A DNA stretch of 64,000 bases from Zarea fungicola. Lineage: Eukaryota > Ascomycota > Sordariomycetes > Hypocreales > Cordycipitaceae. Positions 55,601 to 63,894 of this stretch are shown here, piece after piece; the first letter of the stretch is position 1, and each line of letters starts with the position of its first letter. The position numbers and the translations under genes were made by a program. The DNA lies in NCBI GenBank assembly GCA_900169235.1, contig FWCC01000114.1, positions 107,431 through 171,430 on the forward strand, given 5' to 3'. The notes beneath the pieces are model-generated. The model did no database searches. It had not been told where the DNA came from and worked only from the letters and a program-made list of their open reading frames with translations.

Positions 55601-56754
55601 TACATATCTGTTCCTTTTTGAGCTACACCATAGCGACACAAAGATTGTCCAAGGCCACGTTCAAGATGTGGCAGCGTCGCAGGCCCGTGAAGTTGCCAAG
55701 CCGACAGTTCATCGGTTGAGTACCACCCAGTCGCTTGTTTCAGAACGACTTGCAAGGTATGACCATGTACACGCACCATACGTGTTCGCAAATTTGCACA
55801 TAAATCTACTGTCCTTTCCCAGGCAGCTCGAAAACGGTCAAGGTCGACCTCCGCAGGCAGTCTGTGGATGTGGTGTGAAGTATAGGTTCCTGGAAATTTC
55901 ATTTCCTCCACCATTAATCCTTCCTGCAGTGGGCTGCAAGGAAGTACATCCTCAATTTCCACTACACTTTCTAGAGAGCATGCTCCCTGAATCTCTTTTA
56001 ATAGCTCGTCGACATTATCAATAATTCCATGCAATAATTCAAATGGTTTGGCGTGAACTGTGGATTTCGGTCGGGAGATTGAAGCCACCGATGCCATCTC
56101 CTCGAGTCGTGGGTACTGAAAGATTTGGCCAGCCGAAAGCCCAATATTGTTTTCTTGCGCCAAGGCAGCAAGCTGGATGACATTGACAGAGTTGCCCCCC
56201 TTGGCGATGAAACTGTCGCGAGAGTCAATACTCGCCACCTCTATGTCCAGCGCCCTCGCCCAAAAAAGGGCCAGTAGCCGCCTCATAGAGTCTTGGTTGA
56301 CACTGGGTGCCGATTTCATTTCATTGACCAGCGATGCCACCTCGCCCTTCCAAGTCTTTGTATTCTCTTTTGGCGGCGCCAGCGATAGGCGCAATTCCAG
56401 CTCGTCAATCGCGCCTGTAGCTGTAATGGGAAACTCCTGCAAAACGAGCCATTGCTTCGGTATTATCAATAGTGCATTTCCAGAAGCCTTTTTAAATTTA
56501 ATTAGTGACTTTCTGGCGTCTTTGAGCAGCATGGTGGTGTCTCCCTCAGTTTGCTGTAGGGAGACAATGACTGCCCATTTGGGCTCTGCATCCTGGTCCG
56601 CCAAATTCAAAACCTTGGCCTGGCGAATATTTGAGTTACTGCTTATGTGGTATTCAATCTCCTGCTGCCATGATATCTTTGGCTCAGGATTCATCTTCTC
56701 GACTGTTTGCGGAACGGGCGAGCTGCCCAAGCCCAGTGCATGTGGAGGTGCCAT
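46687..56754 (-). CDS. Non-ribosomal peptide synthetase with terminal reductase: (A remnant)-T-C-A-T-C-T-C-A-T-R
   Basis: One uninterrupted exon of 3355 codons. Residues 1-125 resemble only the C-terminal end of an adenylation domain (FPITATGAIDELELR in place of the usual GKxDR). T1 has Ser189 (GGNSV). C1 (265-690) has HHATYDG at 391-397. A1 (700-1210) has FTSGSTGKPKG (852-862), FGYGPTEAA, YKTGDLVRF and K1201. T2 has Ser1268. C2 (1345-1770) has QHSIFDG (1467-1473), with the first His replaced but the catalytic His kept. T3 has Ser1830. C3 (1905-2320) has HHSIYDG (2020-2026). A2 (2335-2830) has FTSGTTGKPKG (2487-2497), LYGPAESS and GKLDR with K2824. T4 has Ser2892. The reductase (2975-3345) has FLTGATGYLG and Tyr3141xxxLys3145. 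It would build a short peptide and release it as an aldehyde or alcohol. The middle C-T unit has no A domain, so T3 must be loaded from elsewhere or skipped. Extracted A-domain pocket residues (by eye) are DVIIVGGVS and DVLFCGLIC; substrates are not predicted. Confidence 0.95.
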   Translation of the reverse strand: MAPPHALGLGSSPVPQTVEKMNPEPKISWQQEIEYHISSNSNIRQAKVLNLADQDAEPKWAVIVSLQQTEGDTTMLLKDARKSLIKFKKASGNALLIIPKQWLVLQEFPITATGAIDELELRLSLAPPKENTKTWKGEVASLVNEMKSAPSVNQDSMRRLLALFWARALDIEVASIDSRDSFIAKGGNSVNVIQLAALAQENNIGLSAGQIFQYPRLEEMASVASISRPKSTVHAKPFELLHGIIDNVDELLKEIQGACSLESVVEIEDVLPCSPLQEGLMVEEMKFPGTYTSHHIHRLPAEVDLDRFRAAWERTVDLCANLRTRMVRVHGHTLQVVLKQATGWYSTDELSAWQLHGPATLPHLERGLGQSLCRYGVAQKGTDMYFVWSLHHATYDGWTMGIITDVAQQLYENLDCELALTPHSAFIQSLKNVNEEKAVEYWRREMKDVKPSIFPPPLPVSKKRKRAIHSIHTHSMTPNRTSSITQATILRAAWGILLAKYSDSDDICFGQVHSGRQSDLRGIEKMPGLTLATIPAHIHLTAGQPIKEMLNELQKASAEAIEFEQFGLSNIAKVSADAKEACNFTSLLAIQPFTHEFFQNGPKRLISLENAIEGALSEYLNYTLSLQVETRADSFATYFTFDGDVFCDRQIEALTYQYAHIVEQLNEPGSLTVGDLSVAGDWDAQQVRRWNSETVAEPVDACLHELLSEALQARPENTAIVTTAGSMSNKTLDTYSTLFAQYLVLKGVKEGMIVPFLFEKSMWAIVAIVAILKAGAAFLPLDSSYPATRRQMLIEETEAEVMVVSPLQRKSCNDLLITPIELSQSFFVDVPAETSEVSLPKVSPSSPVYCFFTSGSTGKPKGIVLEHAAVSMSMLAHIKAYGITKETRMLQFSSYMFDVTIIETFGTLIAGGTVCSPTDEERLYDCTSFMNSSHVNFTILTPTFARTLNPRDLKTLKTLVMGAEAISKDAQDMWYGRVKLMFGYGPTEAAVSNTMLTVESPDTQPTMIGKGFNTDCWIVEPDDHNRLTPVGCVGELVLHGHCLARGYLKNEAATEKSFLKDIDWMPRCEGDTRRFYKTGDLVRFSPDGNIEFVSRKDTQIKIRGRRIELGEVETAIKIALPAISGVAVEVLRLETREFLAAFIQSPESGLDTDEAAVLPVDDRMVTSMTALISSLNETLPPYMIPSMYIPISNIPRLQSMKTDRKSLRSMGMALTSKQLTEYSFQAATKTRPSTEKELKLRDLWANVLNRDAVDIGKHDSFLAIGGDSIAAMELVSQARKLNMSLTVQDVFRKPKLCDLALTVGESFGEKREIEAFGLLPEQNRDSIIKQVKESIQLLPGEKIIDIYPSTPMQERLIAAAEKTSGSYVALHSFKVLRNVDMDRFISAWNMTVNNSINLRTRLVSASGKTWQTVLETRQPCISKVENVRSTSDARAALLETDMIYGTPLCRANLVRDEEGITLILAMQHSIFDGWSINILLMALHDAYTLQRPRVHAPYTAFIDYIQLQDEGLTKEFWIGQLDGAKQSMFPRRGPTTGGIHDPRLLVRSTSMPPLRDSSITVPSIVRAAWAIVLSRHCATDDVCFSDTMSGRLAAVDGIEHMPGLTISIIPFRVHVNDSQQVKSLLQDVQKLATEIIPHEQYGLHNIAKLCTGFKEAIDCGHVLVIQPAQSIEAQLQQLGAESVSILEPPVSEDEGLLEAAARYDGFPLIVNCQMLESSLRISYIYNTYCMSEKEASELSAHLETAIHQLIVNPEQTVGHILPSIDGQQKQSATDRSLPEVFPSVEIQRKKMAMPANSVEAELRELWASALSLEVEDISSEDNFFLIGGDSFSAIQLASQARRNGLQLTARTVFQTPVLADMAVAIGGENDNVVFTAPPFSLLGTNDVGHFVASVAKLCDIEDVKSIEDVYPCTAMQEGLMSLTVTQPGSYINKVSIPLRAEVDIHRFKNAWNQVISLYENTRTRIVLVDGKAFQVIVKEEATWSEQFDLDVNKIGYGSRLCYYSIESTSDGTGTFSFMMHHSIYDGWVFSLVFQALENFYYRRGVSPPQPFSGFVKYINSIDEKSASAYWKTKLCDAIPSSFPSRPKENCAERQTKTWKRSVAFTKNVEIPVTNANFIRTAWALVLERYSGTERVCFGSTVSGRQASVAGLEQMPGPMIATIPFCVAIDRSKRVMDLLAVVQNEASNDAAYEQFGLQNIAKLGTVEKSACDFTSLLIIQAANTTRADDKKNDKKSGSLFFYQSVEDVLDEEASQNFFNYPLVAQCFSGECSIDLLFTYDSSVVAEDEIVAFSNQFQHVLQQVFSHPQSLLSDVSFVCQWDKDHALENSNLRPASAACVHGQFEQQVELNGNIPAVNSWDATFTYAELYKAARPLAVMLQQRGIGPNVVVPVCFVKSAWAVVAMLGIQMAGGAFVPLDPEAPIKRLETLIADVSAPLILASKSCFKKLASFVAVDILIINEDAITALPQNALLKREETGPADCSFIIFTSGTTGKPKGVEISHSAICSSADGYGESLKIGPGTRVFQFSSYIFDVGILDILVTLMRGGCVCVPSDYSRIHELAESINSTQANWVFLTPTIANLLSPHDVPSLKTVCLGGEAVGEAVANKWKNSVDLHGLYGPAESSICSWKPRLGYDGKSTNIGHPLLSAFWVVDPANPKEMVPVGCMGELLIQGPLLARGYRNATAKDEAKWLENIDWLPGSHSGRGYLTGDLVRRNADGTFDYMGRKDSQLKLRGQRIETGEIEFHLSSAIQGVKQVAVDIVESGSTKALAAFVDFGTGKPSDKEVGALFAEALEFMSLRLPAALRPQYFIPLDDIPQTSTGKLDRRALKATLSALNPSDLLKYSVSRDHTSRKCQGPLELEIQGYWSRVLGVPASSIGATDNFYSLGGDSIRIVSLVQLIKAAHGDGIGLSVFGSSKTTIETMARAIETQRNGAKESDGIMHDFYGEITSAIESLSDIETLQHHCCTILPQEATIFLTGATGYLGTELLHESVKQDQVATVVVLARADTVAHGVERVKMTAEIAGWWMPEYEAKIEVWLGDLGKDQLGLSAGQYSRLLGLSTAGNMDAIIHNGAVVNWSADFHALKAENITSTIRLLQATIASPRQPKFIFVSGGTGSKRNGTQSAREMCNELAHQNGYSQTKFISESIVCELANKLPADQNRIAVVKPGLIIGTASFGVANVDDFLWRLVAASVALRQAPQLDEGQDWVQLAAVDEVAAAIIRPLFSHQGVDAFTEITNGISMNELWKIVGEETGLELMMSPYAKWLEEAQRQMGEMQEKHPLWAVQDFLERPKSATQVKEVLPEILPHAATRDAIKSSVRYLQRIGFIQKSAADFGRVDEATIGRSSLRTS

Positions 56755-58486
56755 GATGTTCTTGTAAGTTCAAAGGCACCTGTTGCTGCTTACTCTTGTC
56801 GAATCGGCAGACCTACGCACACTTTTCCTCTGCGGTCGAAATAAACAACCAAGAAATGAGCTTCAAGTAGGGAGTTTAGATGAGAAAGGCATGTGGGAGT
56901 ATGATAACGCTGACCGAATGGCTGCTTCGCTGGGAGCACCACAACATATTCATAGTAACTACATGGCCCATTTCAATCGCTTCATTGGCATCCAGAAGTC
57001 ACAACTGGAGCGGATCGACTACTATACTCTCAGCCCTTTCCGAGCCAAGCTGCAGTAAAAGAGTCTCTATTGCGGAAGAGTGTCAGCACTGTATTGCGCC
57101 ACTTGTGGGGGCTCATGGTGCATCAAAGGCTTGAGCCCTCGCATAAACGAACTGAACGAGCTCCGTGCGTGGGCCGCGAGAACCGGAAGTGACGAACGCA
57201 TTTGTCTGGGGCACCCGTTGCATGTCAGACAGGTAACTTTATGTCTTATAATTAACTCAATTCCGAGCAGGGGCTAGTTATGCTATAGTGCACGAGAAAT
57301 AATCCTCGGACGCAAGGCTGAACTTTGCGCTAACCAGTGAGCACTGGCTGACATTTCTCGATACCAAAGTTACGACTCAACAACGGGACAACTAGTTCTT
57401 GCTGCGTTGGAGGAAGCCATGAAAAATTAGAAATTTTGGTTCATCTTACAAACGTTGGATAGTCCAAGAAATAAAAGATCTGCAGTCATATGTCTCTGGG
57501 TGGGCGGACTTGGGTGTCGAAATACCTTTGAACCCCGTCAGTTCCGCAAGTCGCATATCCATGAGTAATCGAAACAACAGTCCGGTTGCGCCCGCCACAA
57601 TTTAATTTATGCGAGGTGGGTAGCAAGACCAAAAACGAACCCTCGCAAATGAACGAAAAGAGGCCATTAAAATACAACCAGAATTGGACAGTTAGTGCAG
57701 CGTGCCACGCCACTTTACACCGACACCATACCCAGAACTGCCACTTGTTACAGATAAGTTGACTATTATGTAACTAACACGGACATAAAAGCTGTTTTTA
57801 TTTCTATTATTTCTCCTTCTTCTTATCTGCTGTGTTTCTATTATTTCTACTATTTTTCTTATTTCTTTACTTTTCTTGTTCGTCTTGTTTCCATTGCTGT
57901 TGGCCCCATGTTGCTGTATTTTTTCTTGTTACTCTTATTTCTATTAGTTTTTCTTCTATTTCTTACTTTTCTTATTATTTTCTTATTTTTGTTAATTACT
58001 ACTTTTCCGCGAGGCGGCCAAGAAAATGGAAATTGATCAAAACAAGGGATGGACGTGCACTGTCACTTGTTACAGATTAACTGACCATGTTAGTCAATAA
58101 TTGCCGGCATAATTAACGAAATAATTGGCCCAATAGTGGCCTGCTGTTAAACTGGCAACGGTTGGCTGTTAATTAATTACTCTGCATTATTATATAGTAA
58201 CTAATAGTGGATGGGCTTAACAAAAGTGCTGGTCAAATCATTCCCATGCCAAATACGAAAAGTAAATTGCCAGAGATGTGGAGCTTGGCCACTGTCAATC
58301 GGTGATAGAAAGTCGGCCGCGTCGGAAGAAATCACCGCCACTGCTTCTATTCTCACTATCATTGCACTCCTCGTCCCTTCTATGCTACAATGATTTTTGG
58401 GCATTGTATCCAGCCTAAACACCATGCCCCGATGAAGAATTAACTCCATTATCCCGCAGACTGTTGTCCTCATCGGGATAGCGGCC
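56755..58486. promoter_or_regulatory. Shared upstream region of the NRPS (minus) and kinase-like gene (plus)
   Basis: 1.73 kb between divergent ATGs. It includes a long pyrimidine-rich tract at 57796-57990. Short frames (56783-57058 plus, 57486-57713 minus) have no family features. No regulator-binding site could be defined. Confidence 0.5.
57796..57990 (+). repeat. Pyrimidine-rich low-complexity tract (TTCT/TATT repeats)
   Basis: About 195 bp are almost entirely T and C, with scattered TTATTTCT-like units and few G. Such tracts can exclude nucleosomes in promoters. It lies between two divergent genes but 500 bp from the nearer ATG. Confidence 0.75.
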
Positions 58487-59584
58487 ATGGAAGCTGACCG
58501 TGAGTATCACGTCCGCAGTTACACCCACACGAACCCTGGTGAATTGCCCGCGCGATTCACCCTCGAGATACGCCTGAATGGAAAAAATTTCGCAATCAGC
58601 GTCATTGAATCACGCTTCCGTAACTCTCCAGAGAGACTGCGTGAGTTCCATGAGTACCTCTCGTTTTTGATGTCAAATGAGGATGAGGAAGAGTACGAGG
58701 AGGAGAACGTCGCCGAAGCTGCTCAGGCCAATGGTCCAAGTCATGGCCAGCTTGGCATCAGTGTTTATGACTGTTTTGCCTGGACCGTGGAGCCATTCTT
58801 AAGTTCATTTAAGGAACTGGCCCCAAAGCCAATGCCTGCGTCCAAAATCACTCTTGACGCCTTTTTCAATTCTGATTCATACGAATGCTGGCTCGGAGCT
58901 GTGGATGATCGTCCAGATCTTGGACCGATTGACGTTTTACAAATGGAGCCTGCTTTTTTCCCCGAAAATCTGTCCCCCGACTCCAGGACTGACTATGGTA
59001 CACCCGCATCGGCCTTCTTTCCCACCTTCCCACTGTCCGAGATTGAGGTTATAGGCGATGACCCCAGCACAATTTTTGATGCCCCACCTGAAGTAGTACG
59101 TGTCAAAGGGAAGGAGTACTTTTTCAAGTCCTTTGAGGCAGTGGGTGAGGATCTAGGAAGGAAAGAGATTCGAAAGTACGAGCAGATCGCCAAGGCGAAT
59201 TTTGACGCCGAGGTGCGCACTTCTCGCTTGTTCGGTATTGCACAGGATGCTCAAAAGGCCATCATGGGCATTTTGCTCCATCGAATTGAGGAGGATACCA
59301 CTCTTGAATTCGCAGTTCAACCGGAAACGCCACAGGATGTTAGGAAAAGCTGGATCGAGCAACTTCAGCAGACGCTGTGGGCCTTGCACGAACAAGATAT
59401 CGTCTGGGGGGATGCTAAGAATTCCAACGTGCTTATTGATGTGAATGGTGATGCCTGGGTCATTGATTTTGGTGGCGGCTACACGAGAGGTTGGGTTGAT
59501 GCGGACGACTCGGGAACCATCGCGGGAGACCTCGAGGGGCTGGAGAAGATTATGCACTTTATCAAAACCGGGGAGTATTTGTAA
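58487..59584 (+). CDS. Fungal protein-kinase-fold protein
   Basis: Intronless, 365 aa; ATG at 58487 in context GCCATGG. Residues 1-200 are not recognised and include an acidic run (DEEEYEEEN, about 66-74). Residues 205-365 form a compact kinase-like domain. They include YFFKSF with Lys214 (ATP-anchoring position), QTLWALHEQDIVWGDAKNSNVLI with Asp309 and Asn314 (catalytic loop, HRD replaced by WGD), and WVIDFGGGY with Asp327 (DFG). The C-lobe is short. The key residues are present, so activity as a kinase or small-molecule phosphotransferase is possible. Genes of this type are common and fast-evolving in filamentous fungi. It lies upstream of, and divergent from, the NRPS; a functional link is unproven. 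Confidence 0.8.
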   Translation: MEADREYHVRSYTHTNPGELPARFTLEIRLNGKNFAISVIESRFRNSPERLREFHEYLSFLMSNEDEEEYEEENVAEAAQANGPSHGQLGISVYDCFAWTVEPFLSSFKELAPKPMPASKITLDAFFNSDSYECWLGAVDDRPDLGPIDVLQMEPAFFPENLSPDSRTDYGTPASAFFPTFPLSEIEVIGDDPSTIFDAPPEVVRVKGKEYFFKSFEAVGEDLGRKEIRKYEQIAKANFDAEVRTSRLFGIAQDAQKAIMGILLHRIEEDTTLEFAVQPETPQDVRKSWIEQLQQTLWALHEQDIVWGDAKNSNVLIDVNGDAWVIDFGGGYTRGWVDADDSGTIAGDLEGLEKIMHFIKTGEYL

Positions 59585-59840
59585 ATCTCTGCAAATGTTT
59601 TTTTCGGACCATTGCATCTTTTCCAGTAATTTAAACTTGATAGAGCATACACACCTTGTGACATAGCGCAAGGTGATCTCCCTTGGCAACTAGCTGTCTG
59701 CACTGTTTGTTTTCCCAAAGTGTTCCTATTCCATACCCATACAGTAATCTCATTAATCACTCCATTTAAGCGCCATATGTTCCGCTTTCCATTGACCTCC
59801 ATCGCGTCCCCCCCTGATCACTATTCGTAACTACCCGTAA

Positions 59841-60278
59841 CTACTTGCATTGATAGCTATACAATTCTTTCCCAGCAGGAGATAGATTTTGCGGGTCGGA
59901 GTTGCAGAGGGAATTTCGAATGTGTTCGCCGCATTCTACGGCAAAGGTGTTAAGAAGCGCAAAGGTTTCGCTTGTTGGTCCCTCCTTGCCGTCGTTGCAG
60001 CCGGTGGTGGGATCGCTGAAGCACTTCTCGATTGTAGACCAAGAACTGGGCTCGATTGTAGACCAAGAACTAGACGAAATTGGACAGAAGCAATCATCGA
60101 ACGGTTTATCCGTGCCGGGGCATTGTGCCTCAGCAGCGTGGACACAGTCATAGCAATTTTTGGTAAGTCGTGCTAGACATGGTCCAGGCTGAAATTTGTC
60201 GCAATACACCGGGTATTCTTCGTCCCAAGCGAGGCCAACAACCGCGAGAGAGGCAACAAGGCTGGCGTACCAAAGCAT
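59841..60278 (-). CDS. Small secreted cysteine-rich protein with duplicated WSTIE segment
   Basis: Intronless. The start is taken at 60278 (MLWYASLVASLAVVGLAW), giving a proper signal peptide and 145 aa; an in-frame ATG 20 codons upstream would bury that signal. The mature part has twelve Cys, including PGPCLARLTKNCYDC, DDCFCP and a later KCFSDPTTGC. This is reminiscent of CFEM-like secreted proteins, but the eight-Cys CFEM spacing is not met. Residues around 79-94 contain two copies of SSWSTIE encoded by a 24-bp tandem duplication. A TATATAG box lies about 90 bp upstream. Function unknown. Confidence 0.78.
   Translation of the reverse strand: MLWYASLVASLAVVGLAWDEEYPVYCDKFQPGPCLARLTKNCYDCVHAAEAQCPGTDKPFDDCFCPISSSSWSTIEPSSWSTIEKCFSDPTTGCNDGKEGPTSETFALLNTFAVECGEHIRNSLCNSDPQNLSPAGKELYSYQCK
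60027..60073 (-). repeat. 24-bp tandem duplication in the secreted-protein gene
   Basis: Two near-identical copies (60027-60049 and 60051-60073) differ at one position near the end and encode the repeated octapeptide SSWSTIEP/SSWSTIEK. The near-identity indicates a recent event. Confidence 0.9.
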
Positions 60279-60364
60279 TGTGTCAAGTGTAAGAGATGGC
60301 AGGAGTTTATAGGGGATATCCACAATGATAACGTGCACAAAGTTGATCAGGGAGAGGATGGGAC

Positions 60365-60370
60365 TATATA
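60365..60370 (-). promoter_or_regulatory. TATA box of the 59841-60278 gene
   Basis: TATATA inside a CTATATAG palindrome, 87 bp before the chosen ATG at 60278. Confidence 0.5.
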
Positions 60371-63300
60371 GTCGGCACCAGTCGAACTATTGTAGGCATA
60401 TGCTGCTTGGCTAAATACGTACGGTTGTCTCTCATCTCCAATGTACTCGCCCAGTAAAAGACATTACATAGTCGCAAAAGCTGAAATTAGCTTGATCTTT
60501 GTATCGCTGCTGAGTCTGCCTCGTGTGTCAGCTTTGAGGCGGCATGCTGGTACCTTTGTGCTCAAGGACAGAGACACCTAACGCATGGCACGGCCATGGC
60601 CGAAACAAAAGTAGACGAGATAGTCAATTTAGAAGTATGGTTAGAGAACAGGCTCCAAAATTGCCGCAATGACTCCGATCATCTAGTCTCACATTTGCAC
60701 CCATCTCCAAATTGATGGGGAGCGAATGCCGCCCTTTTATTGGTAACATGCAGTGAGCCCTTGGTCCAGACCGGTCCATATTTCAACCAAGCCACAATCT
60801 TGCTTGACTTTCAGCGGCACAATGGTTGAGATGTTTACGAGTATCCCAACTCGAATAAGCTGTAGACGAGGAACTGCCCATGATGCGAATTTATTTCCCA
60901 AACCCCTTCTGCTCGGTTTCGAGTTGTGGTTTATAACGTGACTGGAACAATGAGTGCTATACGCATTGCGGGCCGGAAATTCTGCGTAGTGCTGCCTTGT
61001 TTCAATGGGCACGGCTACTATCATTTTGCAAAAAGCAACTCTTGATACCTTGTCTATGCGGAAACTTAGGTCACGGCTTCGTTTTAGAACCAAGGTGTGT
61101 ATTGGAAGATGGCTACCAAAAGGCAAGGAAGGCGGCCTCCTAAGCTGCTTGTCAGCTTCCAATTCCAATCTGGCCAGTTCGTGGAAACTGTAGCACCTGT
61201 CAGAATCTCTAACGCTTGCCAAGTATTTTTCCTTTCTTTCAACAGTTTCGAGATATGGCAGTTGCGCTGGACATGATTGCAATGCGAGCCCAGATACCTG
61301 AACTGATTCCACGTTGCGTTTATAATGCCGTGCCGGAAGGAAGAATCCTGTACTGTCAAAATTCGCATATATCTTTATTCCAAATAAAGCCATACTATTA
61401 CAGCTTGCTAAACATCTTGCTTCTCAAGTCCCTACAAGTTAGTACCAATGAGGATGCCAGGGGTGCTGCGGAGAGCAGACTTGACAGGTCGAAGCATTGC
61501 TCGGTGGCAAAGCACGGATTTGCCGTGATTGAAGTACTCTCTGCATTAATTGTTTTATTCATCGATTTATTGATCCTCAAATGCATAAAACCCCAATTAC
61601 TGCGTGGCCGCTGCCGACAGTTTCCCATTCTCAGCTGAGAGAGGTTATGCAATGCTTGCTCCGCAAAGTTTAAGCGCTTAATTAAGAATACCTGCTTAAT
61701 TTAAGAATTTTCGATGATGATAGAATCCACTGTCTACTATTCATTAGTTGAGTTCTTGTGGTTTTCTCGAACCATCTCTGTACAGGGTAGTCAAAAGCGA
61801 CCCGATTACAGTCAAGAGACAGGATGGCCTCAGGCGCGAGATGTGTCAGATAAAATAGACTGATGTGGTAAGTCGCCATATGTCCTCATAATCGTGTCAC
61901 AATTCAACCAGTCTATCCATGGTTACTACTATGTTGGAAGCTGTTTGCTACTGCCCTGCCGGATGCGTCACGTCCACGCCGACATCTGTACTGCGCTTCG
62001 GCGGCTGCGACGGTTACAAAACACGGATTGTCTATTCACTCTTTGTCTTTGATCCCAAATTTAATGCTTATGAGCCGATTACGGGTCTTTTTTCTGCGTA
62101 GCAGTCTGGCAAAGGACTGCATAAGCTCCAGGGAATCACACATTTATGATGCTGCATACACAGACATAAGATTCTCCACGGGTGTTTTAGATTCGAGAAA
62201 TTTCGCTCTGATATATTTCATTGTTTGCTAAGAATAGAACATGATATTAAATAATGTAATCGTCGGAACTCCTGGAATCGCTTAAATTCTCGCAGAAGCA
62301 TCTTCGAATTTACCTGGTCTCGCCGCCTCGTCAGGCACCAGGTTTAAAACGGTGCTTGACTGCTTTCTAAAGCTCACTATGTTACATATAAACTTTTATC
62401 AACTCCTCTGCTATATATTATAGTTTGTTCGATTCTCATTTCTTCAGTAATGGTACTGCGACGTACTGTGAGCTGCTTCTATGCCTACGTACTTTTTTCC
62501 GCACCAAGACTGTTTAACCCCATTTCACATTCGACTATGGCAGTGTGCATTATGTACTTTAAGCACTTGTATCGTACTTCTGCTTGCATTCGCATGTACA
62601 AAATTATTAGTAGAGTGCGGGTGCTTCGGCCTGATTTAGGGAAGCGAACGCAACAGCGACGATTGCAAGGCAAGGTCAGCTGCGTATTACCATCAGGCAA
62701 CTAAATTCGCGAAACGGAGCACGTACACTACAAGCCAAAGTTTTACAAATCAAAGACGGGCCATATCTGTAAGTCTCTCTACTGTCCTCCGAGCACTGCC
62801 ACCGCAAAGCTAATGCCCTGCCTTGATTCCTGCCTTTCCATCATGCCAGCCTGGTAAAAGTAGAGGTTCATGCGAAGATATCCGGAGAGCATGCGCATAG
62901 AAAGAGACACGCTTGCGGTTCACTAGACTCCTTCTTGAATAACTAGCTACACACCATTTTCATTTCTTCAATATTAGATAAGAAAACAATGCCTGGCCAG
63001 TGGCGGAGGCCAAGGCAATGTCGCGGGTACACACCATTTGCGAAGCAGAATGACGTACTCGGGCGGCGCAAGCTTCCCGCCCCTTCCTTACCTCAGCCGA
63101 GACCTGGATTCGAAAGTCCTCCTACAGTCAAACAGGATATTAAAGATGACGGAGAAAAAGTGCCGGTGCGAAAATCACAGGGTGTGCCATCCATCCAGCA
63201 TCGTTCTCGAACGGATACAAGGCGTGGAGGGCAAACCATGATACAAAACATATATTAAAAAAAAATTGTCGATTTTGACAGGCAGCCACCCCCACATGGC

Positions 63301-63894
63301 TTGCATATGTTTAAATTGTTATTGATATAGTAGTTTGCGGAACTAAAATACCACATCGCATCACCAGACACACACCTTTGCTTCAACAATGGGGGGGGAG
63401 GTGGGAACTCTTTTTGGCCACATGATGTGATCCCGTACCCGTACAAGCAAAGAAAATAAATCGTAGATGTACAGATGTACATCGCCTTGCCGAAAACAAT
63501 GACTAGGCCTACGCGCGGCGCACCGAAGGATGGTGGCGTTTCCCACCGTCCGTCCCCGTGCTACTACCCATGAACCAAGGCAAGGCCCATCAGGAGATGG
63601 TGTGCCTCGTTCAGAAGCCATGACTGGACAAGGATCACATTGTCCATTTTTTTTCTTCATTCATAGCGTCCCGTTATAAAGAGGTGGTGGGACGGGTAGA
63701 GGAACATGCATGCATGACACCGTGCGCCGCTGAGAAGTGGGTTTTGAGCGACGCCCCCGCGATGTAGAGATACGATGAAGAGGTTGATGATGTCCAGAGT
63801 AAAAAGATGTGGATATCGGCCTAGGCGGCACGCATCAGAAGACAAATAATATCAAGTGGATGTACGTATTTTTTGCCACTTATTCGGCTTGTAT
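60371..63894. other. Gene-poor right-hand stretch
   Basis: 3.5 kb without a supported gene. A 218-codon minus frame (60737-61393) and shorter frames elsewhere show no signal peptide, family motif or codon pattern that convinced me. Runs of A and G near 63258 and 63389 suggest untranslated or intergenic sequence. Confidence 0.5.

Noticed and set aside
60737..61393. 218-codon minus-strand open frame
   Set aside because: No signal peptide, domain motif or convincing composition. It overlaps other random frames and lies in a gene-poor area.
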